64,000 nt of DNA, from assembly GCF_954871325.1 (NCBI RefSeq), contig NC_088775.1, forward strand, positions 4,327,475 to 4,391,474, given 5' to 3'. Made by a program: the position numbers and the translations under genes. This DNA comes from Gordionus sp. m RMFG-2023. Lineage: Eukaryota > Nematomorpha > Gordioida > Chordodea > Parachordodidae. Positions 12,431 through 24,105 of the stretch are shown here, piece after piece. The notes below the pieces were generated by a model. It was not told where the DNA came from. It saw only the letters and a list, made by a program, of their open reading frames with translations, and searched no databases. Every line of letters begins with the position of its first letter. Position 1 is the stretch's first letter.

Positions 12431-13440
12431 TTTTGATTTTTTTATATATAAAATTGAAAACTGATAATTGTCATATGTAATATTTTTAAACTCTTTTTAT
12501 TAAACAAGGTTAGAATAAAGATATTTTGAAAATTATTTATTATTTCAAAATTATTAAAAAAATATATTGTTAACCAGGTTTGTTGTTAGTAAGGTCCTAT
12601 CCCATTTAATTTTAAAAAATAACCGATCTAATTTTTTTTTAATAAAAAATATTGGCTCATCATGTTTCTTAAATTTTTGATGGCTTTAGATTGTAAAATA
12701 TTAAAAAGTGGTGCCTTCTTTGAGCGTTATTTAAGTAAAGTCGTGCTTTTACAATGTACAACGACATTAAACAGCAAGAACTCAAATTTATATTACGAGC
12801 CAAATATATTTATGGATTGTTAAATTCTTGGTTTTTTAGTTTTGACGAAATAATAAACCTGACCTAACTTATTCAATTGGATAGATTTAGTTTTTTTTAT
12901 ACTGAAAATATTTTATATTTTTTTTATTTTACTCTATCAATTCGAGTCGCGAAAGGCAGTTTTAAATATGAATATTTATTGTAAACCTAGCATATAAATA
13001 TTTCTCCTTTTAAAATTCAACCCATACTTTTTGATCCTTCACTACAAAGGTGGAAAAAAATCCCTTAACTACAAAGGTGGGGTCTATTTTATCCCAAATT
13101 TTGATTAGCTATATCTCAGAACATATTAAAATTTGAGATCTACAAATACAATTTTGAATATATATTCAAATATTATTGGAAATAATAAATACAAAATCTT
13201 AGATTAATAGTTACTTCTAAAAACAGTTATGCAAATTTTACTAAAGTTACTGAAATAAATTTTTTTTTCTGAGACCTTTCTTTAATTATATTTTGATCAC
13301 CAAAAAGTATTTAAAAAATGCAAATTTTATTATATATTTTATTAAATGAATGTCGAATATAGATAATTATGTAAAATTTATAAAAAGATATCAAATATTA
13401 AAAAAAATACTAATCATCAAATATCATGTAAATTTTTGTA
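12430..13440 (+). other. Left-arm non-coding block
   Basis: The block is mirrored closely at about 21100-22120. It includes 'aagtcgtgcttttacaatgt', 'ctatcaattcgagtcgcgaa' and two copies of 'ctacaaaggtgg'. I see no coding region; it may be residue of the piggyBac element's 3' flank. Confidence 0.5.
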
Positions 13441-13960
13441 CTAACATTCACGACAAAATGTATGCATATGATCTTTACAAATGAATTTTTAACAATTTAA
13501 ACAAATAAATGTTGTTTTTACCTCCTTCACTCTTGGACAATCTTTACATACTCCCATTTTATTAGTTGGAATATGTTTTTCATCAGTTATATTGAGAACA
13601 TCCCCAATGTTGTTACGTAATAATTTACATATACTAGGGTTCTCAGAACTGCTGATCATATATGGAGTTATCAGTTCCATTGCTAATAATTTTATAAATT
13701 TTTATATTCGATAAATTATTAGCTTTATGAACTATCAGTACATTTATTATTGATATATTTACTATAGTATAAAAAAAGGCCAATGGCCGTCTATTGGATT
13801 CCTGGATATATAATATATGGGGATAGTTGATCAACTGTATCAACTCCAGTTTTTGTTAAATTATAAAAAGTTATAATTTCTGGTTTTTTAAACTTATCAG
13901 TTGATGCATCAATTTTGTTATGAGTGTGTAGAAAGCAACACTATATTCTTATACTTTTTT
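13441..13960 (-). pseudogene. piggyBac transposase C-terminus, left-arm copy
   Basis: Read on the minus strand, the segment encodes the end of a piggyBac (DDE_Tnp_1_7) transposase. A TFYNLTKTGVDTVDQL stretch carries the late catalytic-domain aspartate region, then comes NRRPLAFFYTIVNIS, then the family's cysteine-rich tail with CKDCPRVKE, TFICLNC and, past a stop codon, FICKDHMHTFCREC. The pieces lie in different frames and at least one in-frame stop interrupts the cysteine-rich tail, so it is dead. Only the C-terminal third is present. It is almost identical to the right-arm copy (NKMGVCK here, NKKGVCK there), so both derive from one fragment duplicated with the arm. Confidence 0.8.
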
Positions 13961-14514
13961 GGTATGTATGAAACTAACAGTTCTATTTTCTCTAAATGCA
14001 AATAAACTAAATTTATATCTCTAATAATCACCTGACTCACAATCTATATAAAATGTTATAAATATTAAATAGACAATTCTTCCAGAACTTGATGATATTA
14101 AATTTTCCATGTGCATCTTTTATAGTATTTAGCTCCATAATAAAAAAAAATAGTATTAAATTTTAAAATTTTGGGTTACAACACAACATTGAAAAATAAA
14201 TTTAAGTTAAGAACCTTTCTATAAATTTAGGTAGCTGACATATAAATTCAATATATAAAAAATTTAGAAATGGTTGGTTCAGTTTAGATTCTCTTTAATA
14301 ACGGTTAATATATATTTAACAAATCGTTTCAGGTTTGGTTTAGCTGAGTTAATAATCAAGCTAAACCTTGGATATGAACTAAAAAGATTTCACCAAAAAA
14401 CCATTGTTGAAACAAATAAAGTCATCGAAAAAACAAGAAATAAACTGAATTGTATTGTTAAAATGTTAATTTTGATGTATTTGTCAAATCCCGCATAAAT
14501 TTTTTCAACTCTAT

Positions 14515-14725
14515 AATTGTCCCATACATAATATTTCTCTATAAAATCAAGATCTACAAAATAATTCTCTACAAAATAATTCTCTACATTCATTTTAAAA
14601 TCATTCTCTATAAACGACATTCTCTATAAAACCATTCTCTATAAATGCATTCTCTATAATTGTTTTCTTCTCTATAAATGTTTCTCTATAAAATACATTC
14701 TCTATAATGGTTTCTCTATAAAGAC
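14515..14725 (+). repeat. TCTATAAA/TTCTCTA short-motif cluster, left
   Basis: About fifteen irregularly spaced copies of 'tctctataa' or 'ttctctataaa' lie in ~200 bases. The mirrored cluster is at 20345-20530. It may be a slipped microsatellite-like array or a protein-binding cluster; no function can be read from the sequence. Confidence 0.6.
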
Positions 14726-14739
14726 GTGGAACCCCATTA

Positions 14740-15080
14740 TTATATTAAAAAAAATTTTATATATAATTCTTTTTATAATAAAAATAAAAACTTCACCCTT
14801 CGCCTTCTATTTTATTTGAAAAAAAATTAGTTTTAAAATTTTGGGTTATATTGATGGGGGATTTCTAAACATGTGATGTGTTAGTGAAATGGGAGATTTA
14901 TTAAAAAAAATTTTAAGATTATATAAAAATATTTCTAAAAATCTTTCTTTATTCGTTATTCAGAGTCAGATAAAATATAACATTATATATATTTTTTTTA
15001 AATATATAATTCTTTTTATTAATAAAAACTTCTAACGTTTCCTCGCCTTCTATTTTTTTTCCTTAAAAAAATTTTAAATA
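14740..15080 (+). repeat. Inner arm block with a direct duplication
   Basis: A ~65-bp stretch ('taattctttttataataaaa' ... 'cgccttctatttta') at 14755-14822 recurs at about 15003-15070 in the same orientation. The first copy and the following 'gatgggggatttctaaacat' stretch are mirrored at about 20086-20330. The arm match ends near 15000. Confidence 0.6.
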
Positions 15081-16132
15081 CCCCTTTTATTATAAATCAT
15101 AATCATAATTTTCTTTTTCATTTTATTTTTTCTTTCAGATTCAGATATATGAAATTTTTTCTTTATTAAATAAAAAATTTTAATTAATATTATGAAAAAA
15201 AATTCTCTTATATCTAACTTCTTTTTATTTGACCAAGACAATATTTTTGCAACATGCAGCTCATGCCATAAAAAGCTCAAATCAATTCCATGTAAGATAT
15301 TTTAAATATATTTTATTTTTGTTATTGGTTTTTTTACAACATCTTTATATTTTGGTGATCTAAATTTTGCTTCACAATTAGGTATATTATCTAAATTTTT
15401 TAAGCTAATTCTTTTTAAGAGACTTTGGCCTATTTAAAAATTGAATTAAAGGATAATTAAGAAGAATATTATAATTTTTTTTCTAATTTTAAAGTCATTC
15501 AACATACTACAAAACCTATATGTAACAAATGATTTATTCCGGAATTAAAATAAGTTCGATACCAATTATATATACCCCACCAATTGTTTTCTTTTTATAT
15601 TAGGCCTACCTAGTTTAAAAATGACTTAATAACCTACTAATTATATACATTTTACAGCGAATCTTAAAAGACATACTTTCAGTCAACATCCTAATATTGC
15701 AGCTAATTTAAATTCAGATGAAGTTAACAATTTAGATATATCAACATCAAGTTCGCAGTCAAATGAGAAGACATCTCAAACAATTAAAATTGTCATGAGC
15801 AAATCGAAAGTATTTTTTATACATTATTAAACAATAAAACACTACAATTATTATTATTGTTGGTAAATCGCAGAGTTGTTAAAATATACTTTTTAAATGG
15901 ATCTAGGTAGAGAAATAAATATTAGTCTAAAAAGTTATAGATACAAATACAATTTTAAAAATGTATCTAGTACAGATACAATTTAAACAATTATCAAGAT
16001 TGTTGTATCGATTATGTTTTTAAAAAAATGATTTTTATTTGTAATTCTTTTGTAAATCTAAATTATATATGCTTTTTATATAATTATCTAATTTAACTAT
16101 TACAATTATCCAATTCAATTGATCTTAATAAT

Positions 16133-16530
16133 TAGAGACCTGCAAAAGTTTACCGGCCCCGCACAAGCAGTATTCGGGCCGTGTACGGGAATATTTTTTA
16201 AAAAAAATGGGAATCAAGCCAGACTAGGACCTAATAATTTTTTAAACTGGGTGGGGTCGGACCATGTAATTTTTTTAAATACACCTAAATTTATCAATTT
16301 TATAATGAATTTTTTATGTAATATTAAATTATTTGATTTTTATGTAAAATTTAATTATTTGAATTTTATTTATATAAACTAGACGCCATATAACATATGT
16401 CTTATATTTTGAGTAATTATAAAAATTAATTTCAATATTTAAATAAATTTATACCGGGCCGATCCAGCAAAATCTTTATTCAAAATATTTCGGGCCGAGA
16501 TTGAGAAACTATACATTATGCAGATCACTA
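16133..16530. mobile_element. GC-rich miniature hAT element with 8-bp duplication
   Basis: Ends are TAGAGACCTGCA on the left and TGCAGATCACTA on the right, imperfect inverses. TTAATAAT precedes (16125-16132) and TTAATGAT follows (16531-16538), an 8-bp duplication with one mismatch. The interior carries 'accggccccgc' and 'accgggccgatcc' blocks, far richer in G+C than the region. A sibling with a perfect duplication lies at 44269-44362. The short plus-strand open frame 16119-16382 is incidental. Confidence 0.75.
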
Positions 16531-16799
16531 TTAATGATATACTGAAATTTTCAAAGGATTTTAGCGTGATAGATTATTAATTTTTATTGTTCTTCATGGC
16601 AATTTGCAGGTTTATCCTGGTAAGCCAGCTTTTTTCCCTCTGATTTTATATTAAATTAAGATTTATAGCAAATTTTAAATACTCTTCTATAATTTGGGAA
16701 AGTTATGAGTATTTATCATATCTACATATTATTTCGATCATGATTTCTTAATTTATATGGGGCTTGATAAACCATAAACATCAATTATGGCACTTAATA

Positions 16800-16935
16800 A
16801 GTTTTAATATTTTATATACATATTTTTTATTATAGTAGTTTTAATATTTTTTAATATATATTTTTCATTATAGTAGTTTTAATATTTTTTAATATATATT
16901 TTTTATTATAGTAGTTTTAATATTTTTTAATATAT
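16800..16935 (+). repeat. Tandem repeat, ~45-bp unit, three copies
   Basis: The unit reads 'attatagtagttttaatatt' followed by 'ttttaatatatatttttt'. It lies within intron 2 of the hAT gene and has no other feature. Confidence 0.7.
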
Positions 16936-16937
16936 AT

Positions 16938-17165
16938 CAGACACCTGCAGAGGTACCATTTGCACGGCCCCGTCAGGATTTTTTTTAAAAAAAATTTTAA
17001 GATCCGGCCCGGCCGGTTTTTTTCAAAAAAAATTTTAAGATCCGGCCCGGCCGGTTTTTTTCAAAAAAAATTTTTGGGCCCTGCTCGGAATTTTTTAAAA
17101 TCATATTCGACCTGACATATGCAAAAATTTACCTATTCGGTATTTTATCATATTTTTCGGCGAGT
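16938..17165 (+). repeat. GC-rich block with tandem 'ccggcccggccgg' units
   Basis: Two near-identical ~38-bp units ('gatccggcccggccgg' plus 'tttttttcaaaaaaaa') are flanked by 'cacctgcagaggtacc' and 'atgcaaaaatttacc', which resemble the ends of the TAGAGACCTGCA miniature family. It is probably a degenerate or composite member of that family. A target duplication could not be placed. Confidence 0.45.
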
Positions 17166-17182
17166 ATTATCATTTAATAGGC

Positions 17183-17398
17183 ATAATGTTGTTAAACGGC
17201 TCGTTTTGTGCCATTTTTAAAAACGGCTAACTCAATATTTTCGCCAGAAATATATTGACTATGCCTCGAAATTTTGAAACTATATGTCCAGACCTCTGCT
17301 CCTTCTTTGAGCAAAATTTTCAGGTTTGCATAATATTTTTCTGAATAAAAAACTGATTAGCCGTTTTTAAAATCGGCTCAAAACGAGCCATTTAATGA
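17183..17398 (+). mobile_element. CAGTGTTG miniature element, copy 2 (in hAT intron)
   Basis: This is a well-preserved palindromic copy: 'atgttgttaaacggctcg' with 'ttaaaaacggctaactcaat' on the left, and 'gattagccgtttttaaaa' with 'tcggctcaaaacgagcc' on the right. It lies inside intron 2 of the hAT transposase gene, so it is younger than that intron. Confidence 0.75.
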
Positions 17399-19964
17399 AA
17401 TAAAATAAATTTTGCATTAAATTATTTTTTTATTTATTATAAAAAAAGTGTATCAAAATGTACCTTAGAATGAATTTCAAAACAGATGCAGATACTTCTT
17501 AAATAATATCTAAATACAGATATCTCATTTTTATATCTCGATATTTTAACAACTCTGGTAAATCGTGTATTTTAATTTTTTAAATTCTATTTGACTCATA
17601 TTTACGTTCAGATAAAAAATTATTCTGATTGATAACAAAATAAAATTAAAAGGTATTTTTTAATCTGATTTGATATGAAAGTTGAATTTTGCAGGACTTT
17701 AATTATTAATCTTATCTTAAATCTAAATAATTTTTAAAAAAAATTTAGGTTTACGAATCGGTTGTGGGATTAATTGCTATTAACAACTTGCCAATCAATT
17801 TAGTTACATATGAATCATTCAAGCTATTATTAGATCCAATAGTCCAATCATTGAATATGACTTTAAACAAACATATCGTAAATGATAAAATAAAATATGC
17901 GGCATCAGAAATAAGATGCCTAATAATGCAACAAGTAAAAAATAAGCTCATTTCTTTGAAGATAGATACAGCCACAAGATTTCAAAAATCAGTGTTGGGG
18001 GTTAATGCCCAATTTATTATAGATGATAAGATTGAAATACGAACTTTAGGCATGTTAGAAATTGTAAAGGCGCACACGGCGTCTAATTTAAAGGAAGAAA
18101 TAGAAAATTTATTAAAAATGTATAATATATGTTTGAGCCAAATATACAGTATCACTGTTGACAATGGTGCCAATATGATAAAAAATCGTGGAAATGATAG
18201 TGGAAGAACAGCTAATTACTCATATCGATCTTTCTGAAGATGCATTCTCAGAATATTTGTTACAAAATAGCGATAATGAGTCCTCGCAGGAATATAACGA
18301 CTCTTCACAACCAAATAACGATTATAATAATATAGAGATCACTCAGGAAAATAACAGTGATATTTCAAATATACATGATAATGATTCCTCTGGGGAGTAT
18401 ATAATAAATAATCTAAATCAAGATGATAACATACATTTTCAACATGATAATCAAGAACAAATAAATGATGATATGGAAAATTTATTAAATGATCTAAGAA
18501 AATCATTTGGGCTGATTTGTGTGCGATGTTGTGCCCATACTATTCAATTAGGAGTTAATGATTATATAAAAAAATTTCTAAAGGAGGATTTAGAAGATAT
18601 AAGATCTATTCTAAAAATATGCAAATCACAAAAATATAAAAGTTTATATTCATTAGAAAAAATTAACAAACCAGTGCTGGACTCTGTTACTAGGTGGAAT
18701 AGCACCTATAGAATGCTAAAAAATCTAAAGGATAATAAAATATTTTACTTAAAAATGGGTCATATATATTTAGAAACTTTTATAAATTCAAGACTCTGGG
18801 ATAGAATTGACGCATATCTCACCGTCTTATCTCCTGTTAATTTATGTACCATTAAACTGCAAGAAAAATCTTGTACAATCGGAGATTTTTTTAAAATATG
18901 GCTTGAATGCAAATTAGATTTAGAGGAAATAAATAATGAATCCTCAAATAATTTGATTAAATGTCTGGATTATCGTCAAAAATATCTTTTTGATAATAAT
19001 GTTTTTAGAAGTGGGATCTACATGGATCCCAGATTTAATTATCAGAATGGAATCTATCCATCCGAAAGTGATAAATTGCTGGCCAGGGTAAATTTATAAT
19101 ATTTAACTTTAAATTAAATAAATTTATTTTATTTTAGGAACATCTGATGTCTACTTGGAGACAAATACAAATTTTTAATAAGCCAAAAGATAATCCAGCT
19201 CTGAGTGGCTCTCCTTTAATCCCTGTAAGTTGTAAAAAAACCAGATTAGATGTATATTTGGAGCGAGAAAGCGCTAATGCTCCAATATACCAAAATATTG
19301 AAATCCTTGATATGAACACCAAAATTAATGCTTTAATATATGGTCAAAAATTGCCATCTGATCAAAATATTTTGCAATATTGGCAATCCAAAAAAATTCA
19401 GGATCCGGAATTATATGCCCTATCGCGAGTAGTTCTAGCCGCTCCTTGCTCTCAAGTATCTGTTGAGAGATCATTCAGTGCTCTGGGATTGGTCCTTACA
19501 CCGCTACGAACAAGATTAGAGAAATCTATATTAAATGATATTTTATTAATTAAACTTAATAAAAGTTTATTAAATAACGTTATATTTTGATTTTTATTAT
19601 ATTTATATAAAATTTTTATTTTTATATATTATATCATGTATTATTTAATTATATATAATCATTTTACTAATTAAAATATGACGAATAATTGAAATACAAA
19701 ATAAAATTGTTACCCAAACTCTTGAAGTACTGAAAAAAAATCAAAATTCACAAATACTTGTTTTAAGTGCTGAATTTTTTAAAATTGAGGTCTTTATAGT
19801 CCCACCTTTCTTTTGATGAAAGATAAATTTGTTTTATTAAATCATGTTTTTGGGAATTTTATATAAATATAAGTGCTAAACTGCTAGATTTTCAAAAAGG
19901 ACTAAATTTAATAAAGAAAAATACTAAATATATTTGAGGTGAATTAAATATTTTTAACTTACCT

Positions 19965-20035
19965 AAACCTCGACATTTCGCTGATAAATGTCCAAACTTT
20001 TGTGCCATCTATGACCACAATCTTAAGGCTTACAT
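19965..20035 (-). mobile_element. CAGTGTTG miniature element, partial copy 3
   Basis: Only the central part of the family is present ('cctcgacatttcgctgataa' followed by 'atgtccaaac' and 'cttaaggcttaca'). It lies in the spacer downstream of the hAT gene, outside the arms. The rest of 19591-20085 is A/T-rich and without other features. Confidence 0.5.
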
Positions 20036-20344
20036 GACGAGGTAACGTTTGAAGTTTTTATTAATAAAAAAAATATTTAAAAAAAATATATTTTTTAATG
20101 TTATATTTTATCTGACTCTGAATAACGAATAAAAAAGAAAGATTTTTAGAGAGATTTTTATATAATCTTAAAATTTTTTTTAATAAATCCCCCATTTCAC
20201 TAACACATGTTAAGAAATCCCCCATCAATATAACCCAAAATTTTAAAACTAATTTTTTTTCAAATAAAATAGAAGGCGAAGGGTGAAGTTTTTATTTTTA
20301 TTATAAAAAGAATTACATATAAAATTTTTTTTAATAATAATAAT

Positions 20345-20530
20345 GGGGTCCCACGTAATTATAGAGAAACCATTATAGAGAATGTATTTTATAGAAAAAC
20401 ATTTATATAGAAGAAAACAATTATAGAGAATGCATTTATAGAGAATTGTTTTATAGAGAATGTAGTTTATTTTATAGAGAAACATATAGAGAAGAAAACA
20501 ATTATAGAGAATGTTGTATAGAGAAATTTT
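20345..20530 (-). repeat. TCTATAAA short-motif cluster, right
   Basis: Copies of 'ttatagagaa' (inverse of the left cluster's motif) are irregularly spaced, mirroring 14515-14725. Copy number and spacing differ between the arms, so this block evolves by slippage faster than its neighbours. Confidence 0.6.
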
Positions 20531-20636
20531 TTTTATTTGCATTTAGAGAAAATAGAACTGTTAGTTTCATACATACCAAAAAATTATAGGAATATAGTGT
20601 TGCTTTCTACACACTGATAACAAAATTGATGCATCA

Positions 20637-21097
20637 ACTGATAAGTTTAAAAAACCAGAAATTATAACTTTTTATAATTTAACAAAAACTGGAGTTGATA
20701 CAGTTGATCAACTATCCCCATATATTATATATCCAGGAATCCAATAGACGGCCATTGGCCTTTTTTTATACTATAGTAAATATATCAATGATAAATGTAC
20801 TGATAGTTTATAAAGCTAATAATTTATCGAATATAAAAATTTATAAAATTATTAGCAATGGAACTGATAACTCCATATATGATCAGCAGTTCTGAGAACC
20901 CTAGTATATGTAAATTATTACGTAACAACATTGGGGATGTTCTCAATATAACTGATGAAAAACATATTCCAACTAATAAAAAGGGAGTATGTAAAGATTG
21001 TCCAAGAGTGAAGGAGGTAAAAACAACATTTATTTGTTTAAATTGTTAAAAATTCATTTGTAAAGATCATATGCATACATTTTGTCGTGAATGTTAG
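20637..21097 (+). pseudogene. piggyBac transposase C-terminus, right-arm copy
   Basis: Plus-strand peptides are TDKFKKPEIITFYNL and KTGVDTVDQLSPY, then in other frames NRRPLAFFYTIVNIS, MELITPYMISSSENP and the cysteine-rich tail CKDCPRVKE, TFICLNC and FICKDHMHTFCREC. A stop codon lies inside the tail at the same place as in the left copy. Both arms share the same lesions, so the fragment was already dead when the arm was duplicated, or the arms have been homogenised since. Confidence 0.8.
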
Positions 21098-22119
21098 TAC
21101 AAAAATTTACATGATATTTGATGATTAGTATTTTTTTTAATATTTGATATCTTTTTATAAATTTTATATAATTATCTATATTCGACATTCATTTAATAAA
21201 ATATATAATAAAATTTGCATTTTTTAAATACTTTTTGGTGATCAAAATATAATTAAAGAAAGGTCTCAGAAAAAAAAATTTATTTCAGTAACTTTAGTAA
21301 ATTTTCATAACTGTTTTTAGAAGTAACTATTAATCTAAGATTTTGTATTTATTATTTCCAATAATATTTGAATATATATTCAAAATTGTATTTGTAGATC
21401 TCAAATTTTAATATGTTCTGAGTTATAGCTAATCAAAATTTGGGATAAAATAGACCCCACCTTTGTAGTTAAGGGATTTTTTTCCACCTTTCTAGTGAAG
21501 GATCAAAAAGTATGGGTTGAATTTTAAAAGGAGAAATATTTATATGCTAGGTTTACAATAAATATTCATATTTAAAACTGCCTTTCGCGACTCGAATTGA
21601 TAGAGTAAAATAAAAAAAATATAAAATATTTTCAGTATAAAAAAAACTAAATCTATCCAATTGAATAAGTTAGGTCAGGTTTATTATTTCGTCAAAACTA
21701 AAAAACCAAGAATTTAACAATCCATAAATATATTTGGCTCGTAATATAAATTTGAGTTCTTGCTGTTTAATGTCGTTGTACATTGTAAAAGCACGACTTT
21801 ATTTAAATAACGCTCAAAGAAGGCACCACTTTTTAATATTTTACAATCTAAAGCCATCAAAAATTTAATAAACATGATGAGCCAATATTTTTTATTAAAA
21901 AAAAATTAGATCGGTTATTTTTTAAAATTAAATGGGATAGGACCTTACTAACAACAAACCTGGTTAACAATATATTTTTTTAATAATTTTGAAATAATAA
22001 ATAATTTTCAAAATATCTTTATTCTAACCTTGTTTAATAAAAAGAGTTTAAAAATATTATATATGACAATTATCAGTTTTCAATTTTATATATAAAAAAC
22101 TCAAAAATAATGATTATTT

Positions 22120-23590
22120 GTGGTACATCTTCACTGAAATTTTAATTTAACATATTAATAATATCTATTTTTACTCATTTGCTTTAAAAAAATTTAAAAA
22201 ATTTCAATAATAACGATCATGATAATTGTCACTTTACTGTAGTACATCTTCACTGAAATTTTAATTTAACATGTTAACAATATCTATTTTTACATTTGCT
22301 TTAAAAAAATTCAAAAAAGTTCAAAAATAACGATTATGATAATTGTCACTTTCCTGTAGTACATCTTCATTGAAATTTTAATTTAACATGTTAACAATAT
22401 CTTCTTTTATCCATTTGCTTTAAAAAAATTCAAAAAAGTTCAAAAATAACGATTATGACAATTGTCACTTCCCTGTAGTATATCTTCAATGAATGTTTAA
22501 TTTAACATGTTAACAATATCTATTTTTACCCAAATGCTTTAAAAAAATTCAAAAATGTTAAAAAATAACGATTATGACAATTGTCACTTTCCTGTAGTAC
22601 ATCTTCTCTGAAATTTTAATTTAACATGCTAACTGATATATATTATCAAATAATAATACATTTATTTAACATTATAAATATATGTCAATCAATTTATAGT
22701 TGATAATTAGAAAAATAATATAGATATTGATTGTTTATTAAATATTTATTGAATCGCGGATTGATTTTTAAAAAATATAAGAAAAAAGGAATTGATTTTT
22801 GTGAAATATATTAAAAAAATGAAAATTTTACTGTGAATATTTAATTTTATGGAAATTGAAAAATAAAGAGTATATATTTAAAAGTATTATTGTGTAAATA
22901 TAAAATAACAATATCTTCTTTTACCCATTTGCTTTAAAAAAATTTAAAAAGGTTCAAAAATAATTATGACAATTGTCACATTCCTGTAGTACATCTTCAC
23001 TGAAATTTTTAACATGTTAACAATATCTATTTTTACCTATTTGCTTTAAAAAAGTTCAAAAATAACGATTATGACAATTGTCATCCTGTAGTACATCTTC
23101 ACTGAAATTTTAATTTAACATGTTAACAATATCTATTTTTACCCATTTGCTTTAAAAAATTTTTAAAAAGGTTCAAAAATAACGATTATGACAATTGTCT
23201 CTTTCCTGTGGTACATCTTCACTGAAATTTTAATTTAAAACATATTAACAATATCTATTTTTACCCATTTGCTTTAAAAAAATTAAAAAGTTCAATAATA
23301 ACGATTATGATAATTGTCACTTTCCTGTGGTTCATCTTCACTGAAATTTTACTTTAATATGTTAACAATATCTATTTTTACCCATTTGCTTTAAAAAAAT
23401 TTAAAAAAGTTCAAAAATAACGATTATGATAATTGTTACTTTCCTGTGGTTCATCTTCACTGAAATTTTAATTTAACATGTTAACAATATAATATCTATG
23501 CTTTAAAAAAATTTTCAAAAATAACGATTATAATAATTGTCACTTTTCTATGGTACATCTTCATTGAAATTTTATTTTTACATCTTAATA
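22120..23590 (-). repeat. Right-arm tandem array, unit about 118 bp
   Basis: Mirror of 10970-12430. The inverse motif 'gtacatcttcactgaaattt' recurs about every 118 bases, about eleven units, interrupted by a private ~290-bp A/T-rich insertion (about 22628-22915) that begins and ends within a unit. Confidence 0.85.
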
Positions 23591-23879
23591 TTAATAATTA
23601 TATCCTATTTAATTTACGATATAATAAATCATATAAGTTAAAAATAACGATTATTACAATTTCCACTTTTTTATGTTACTTACATTACATCTTCATTGAA
23701 ATTATAATATAAATTTTTTTTTATATAAATTTTTTTTACCCATATATGTCGAAAAAAGTTTAAAAAAATAACGATTATGAAAATTGTCGGTACATCTTTA
23801 TTAAATTTTTATTTTAATTTAACATGCTTACTAATCCATTTACTTCAAAAAATAATATCAAAAAAATAAAACATTATAA

Positions 23880-24105
23880 AATATGAAGATCTTTGAAGAT
23901 CGTTTGATCTAAAATATTTTTAAATAAAAGATCGCTGCTCAAAAATTTTTTAAAATAAAAGATCTTCGTAAGATCTCGATCTTTGAAGATCGTTGCTCAA
24001 AATTTTTTAAAAGTAAAAGATCTTCAAATTTTACGATCTTCAAAGATCTTGCTCAAATTTTTGAGCGAGATCTCGCTCAAAAATCTTCAATGAAGATCTT
24101 TTGTA
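23880..24105 (-). repeat. GATC-palindrome cluster at the right end of the giant hAT
   Basis: The cluster mirrors 10490-10690 with extra 'gagcgagatctcgctc' palindromes close to the end. It may be a subterminal transposase-binding cluster (inference). Confidence 0.6.

Larger units (their letters stand above)
10468..15000 (+). repeat. Left inverted arm of the giant hAT
   Basis: The arm is inverted relative to about 20086-24113. Its private segment is about 14012-14510, between the block ending 'ctctaaatgcaaataaa' and the TCTATAAA cluster; this contains a short diverged repeat (14265-14360, 'taataacggttaatat') related to 63790-63960. The inner end of the match is 'cgttattcagagtcagat' near 14955. 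Confidence 0.85.
15810..17748 (+). other. Long intron 2 of the hAT gene, filled with miniature elements
   Basis: The other introns are 366 and 50 bases; this one is 1.9 kb. It contains a GC-rich miniature element (16133-16530), a tandem repeat (16800-16935), a second GC-rich block (16938-17165) and a CAGTGTTG miniature element (17183-17398). The acceptor reads 'aaatttag' before GTTTACGAA. The added length is therefore explained by insertions. Confidence 0.7.
15192..19590 (+). pseudogene. hAT transposase gene, four exons, one frameshift
   Basis: Exons: 15192-15291, 15658-15809, 17749-19087, 19138-19590, all GT-AG with matching phases; 680 residues if one extra base in the A6 run at 18180-18185 is discounted. 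Exons 1-2 make a BED zinc finger (CSSC at about residues 23-26, NLKRHTFSQH after the intron). Exon 3 opens VYESVVGLIAINNLP and holds the catalytic aspartates in ISLKIDTATR (about D157) and TVDNGAN (about D222), an acidic insert of the DNESSQEYND type, CCAHTIQL and RWNST. Exon 4 is the hATC dimerisation domain with VSVERSFSAL (catalytic Glu about 640). Start is the ATG ahead of the BED finger. All Hermes-type catalytic positions are kept, so the gene is nearly intact and probably served this element. The frameshift could be a base-calling error in the homopolymer. Confidence 0.85.

Noticed and set aside
15074-15280. Minus-strand open frame over hAT exon 1
   Set aside because: It overlaps the BED-finger exon on the other strand and is low-complexity (Lys/Ile/Phe-rich).
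17751-19322. Minus-strand open frames over the hAT gene
   Set aside because: They are antisense shadows of the transposase exons, without motifs of their own.
20249-20542. 97-codon minus-strand frame rich in Tyr, Leu, Cys
   Set aside because: It is a translation of the TCTATAAA short-motif cluster.
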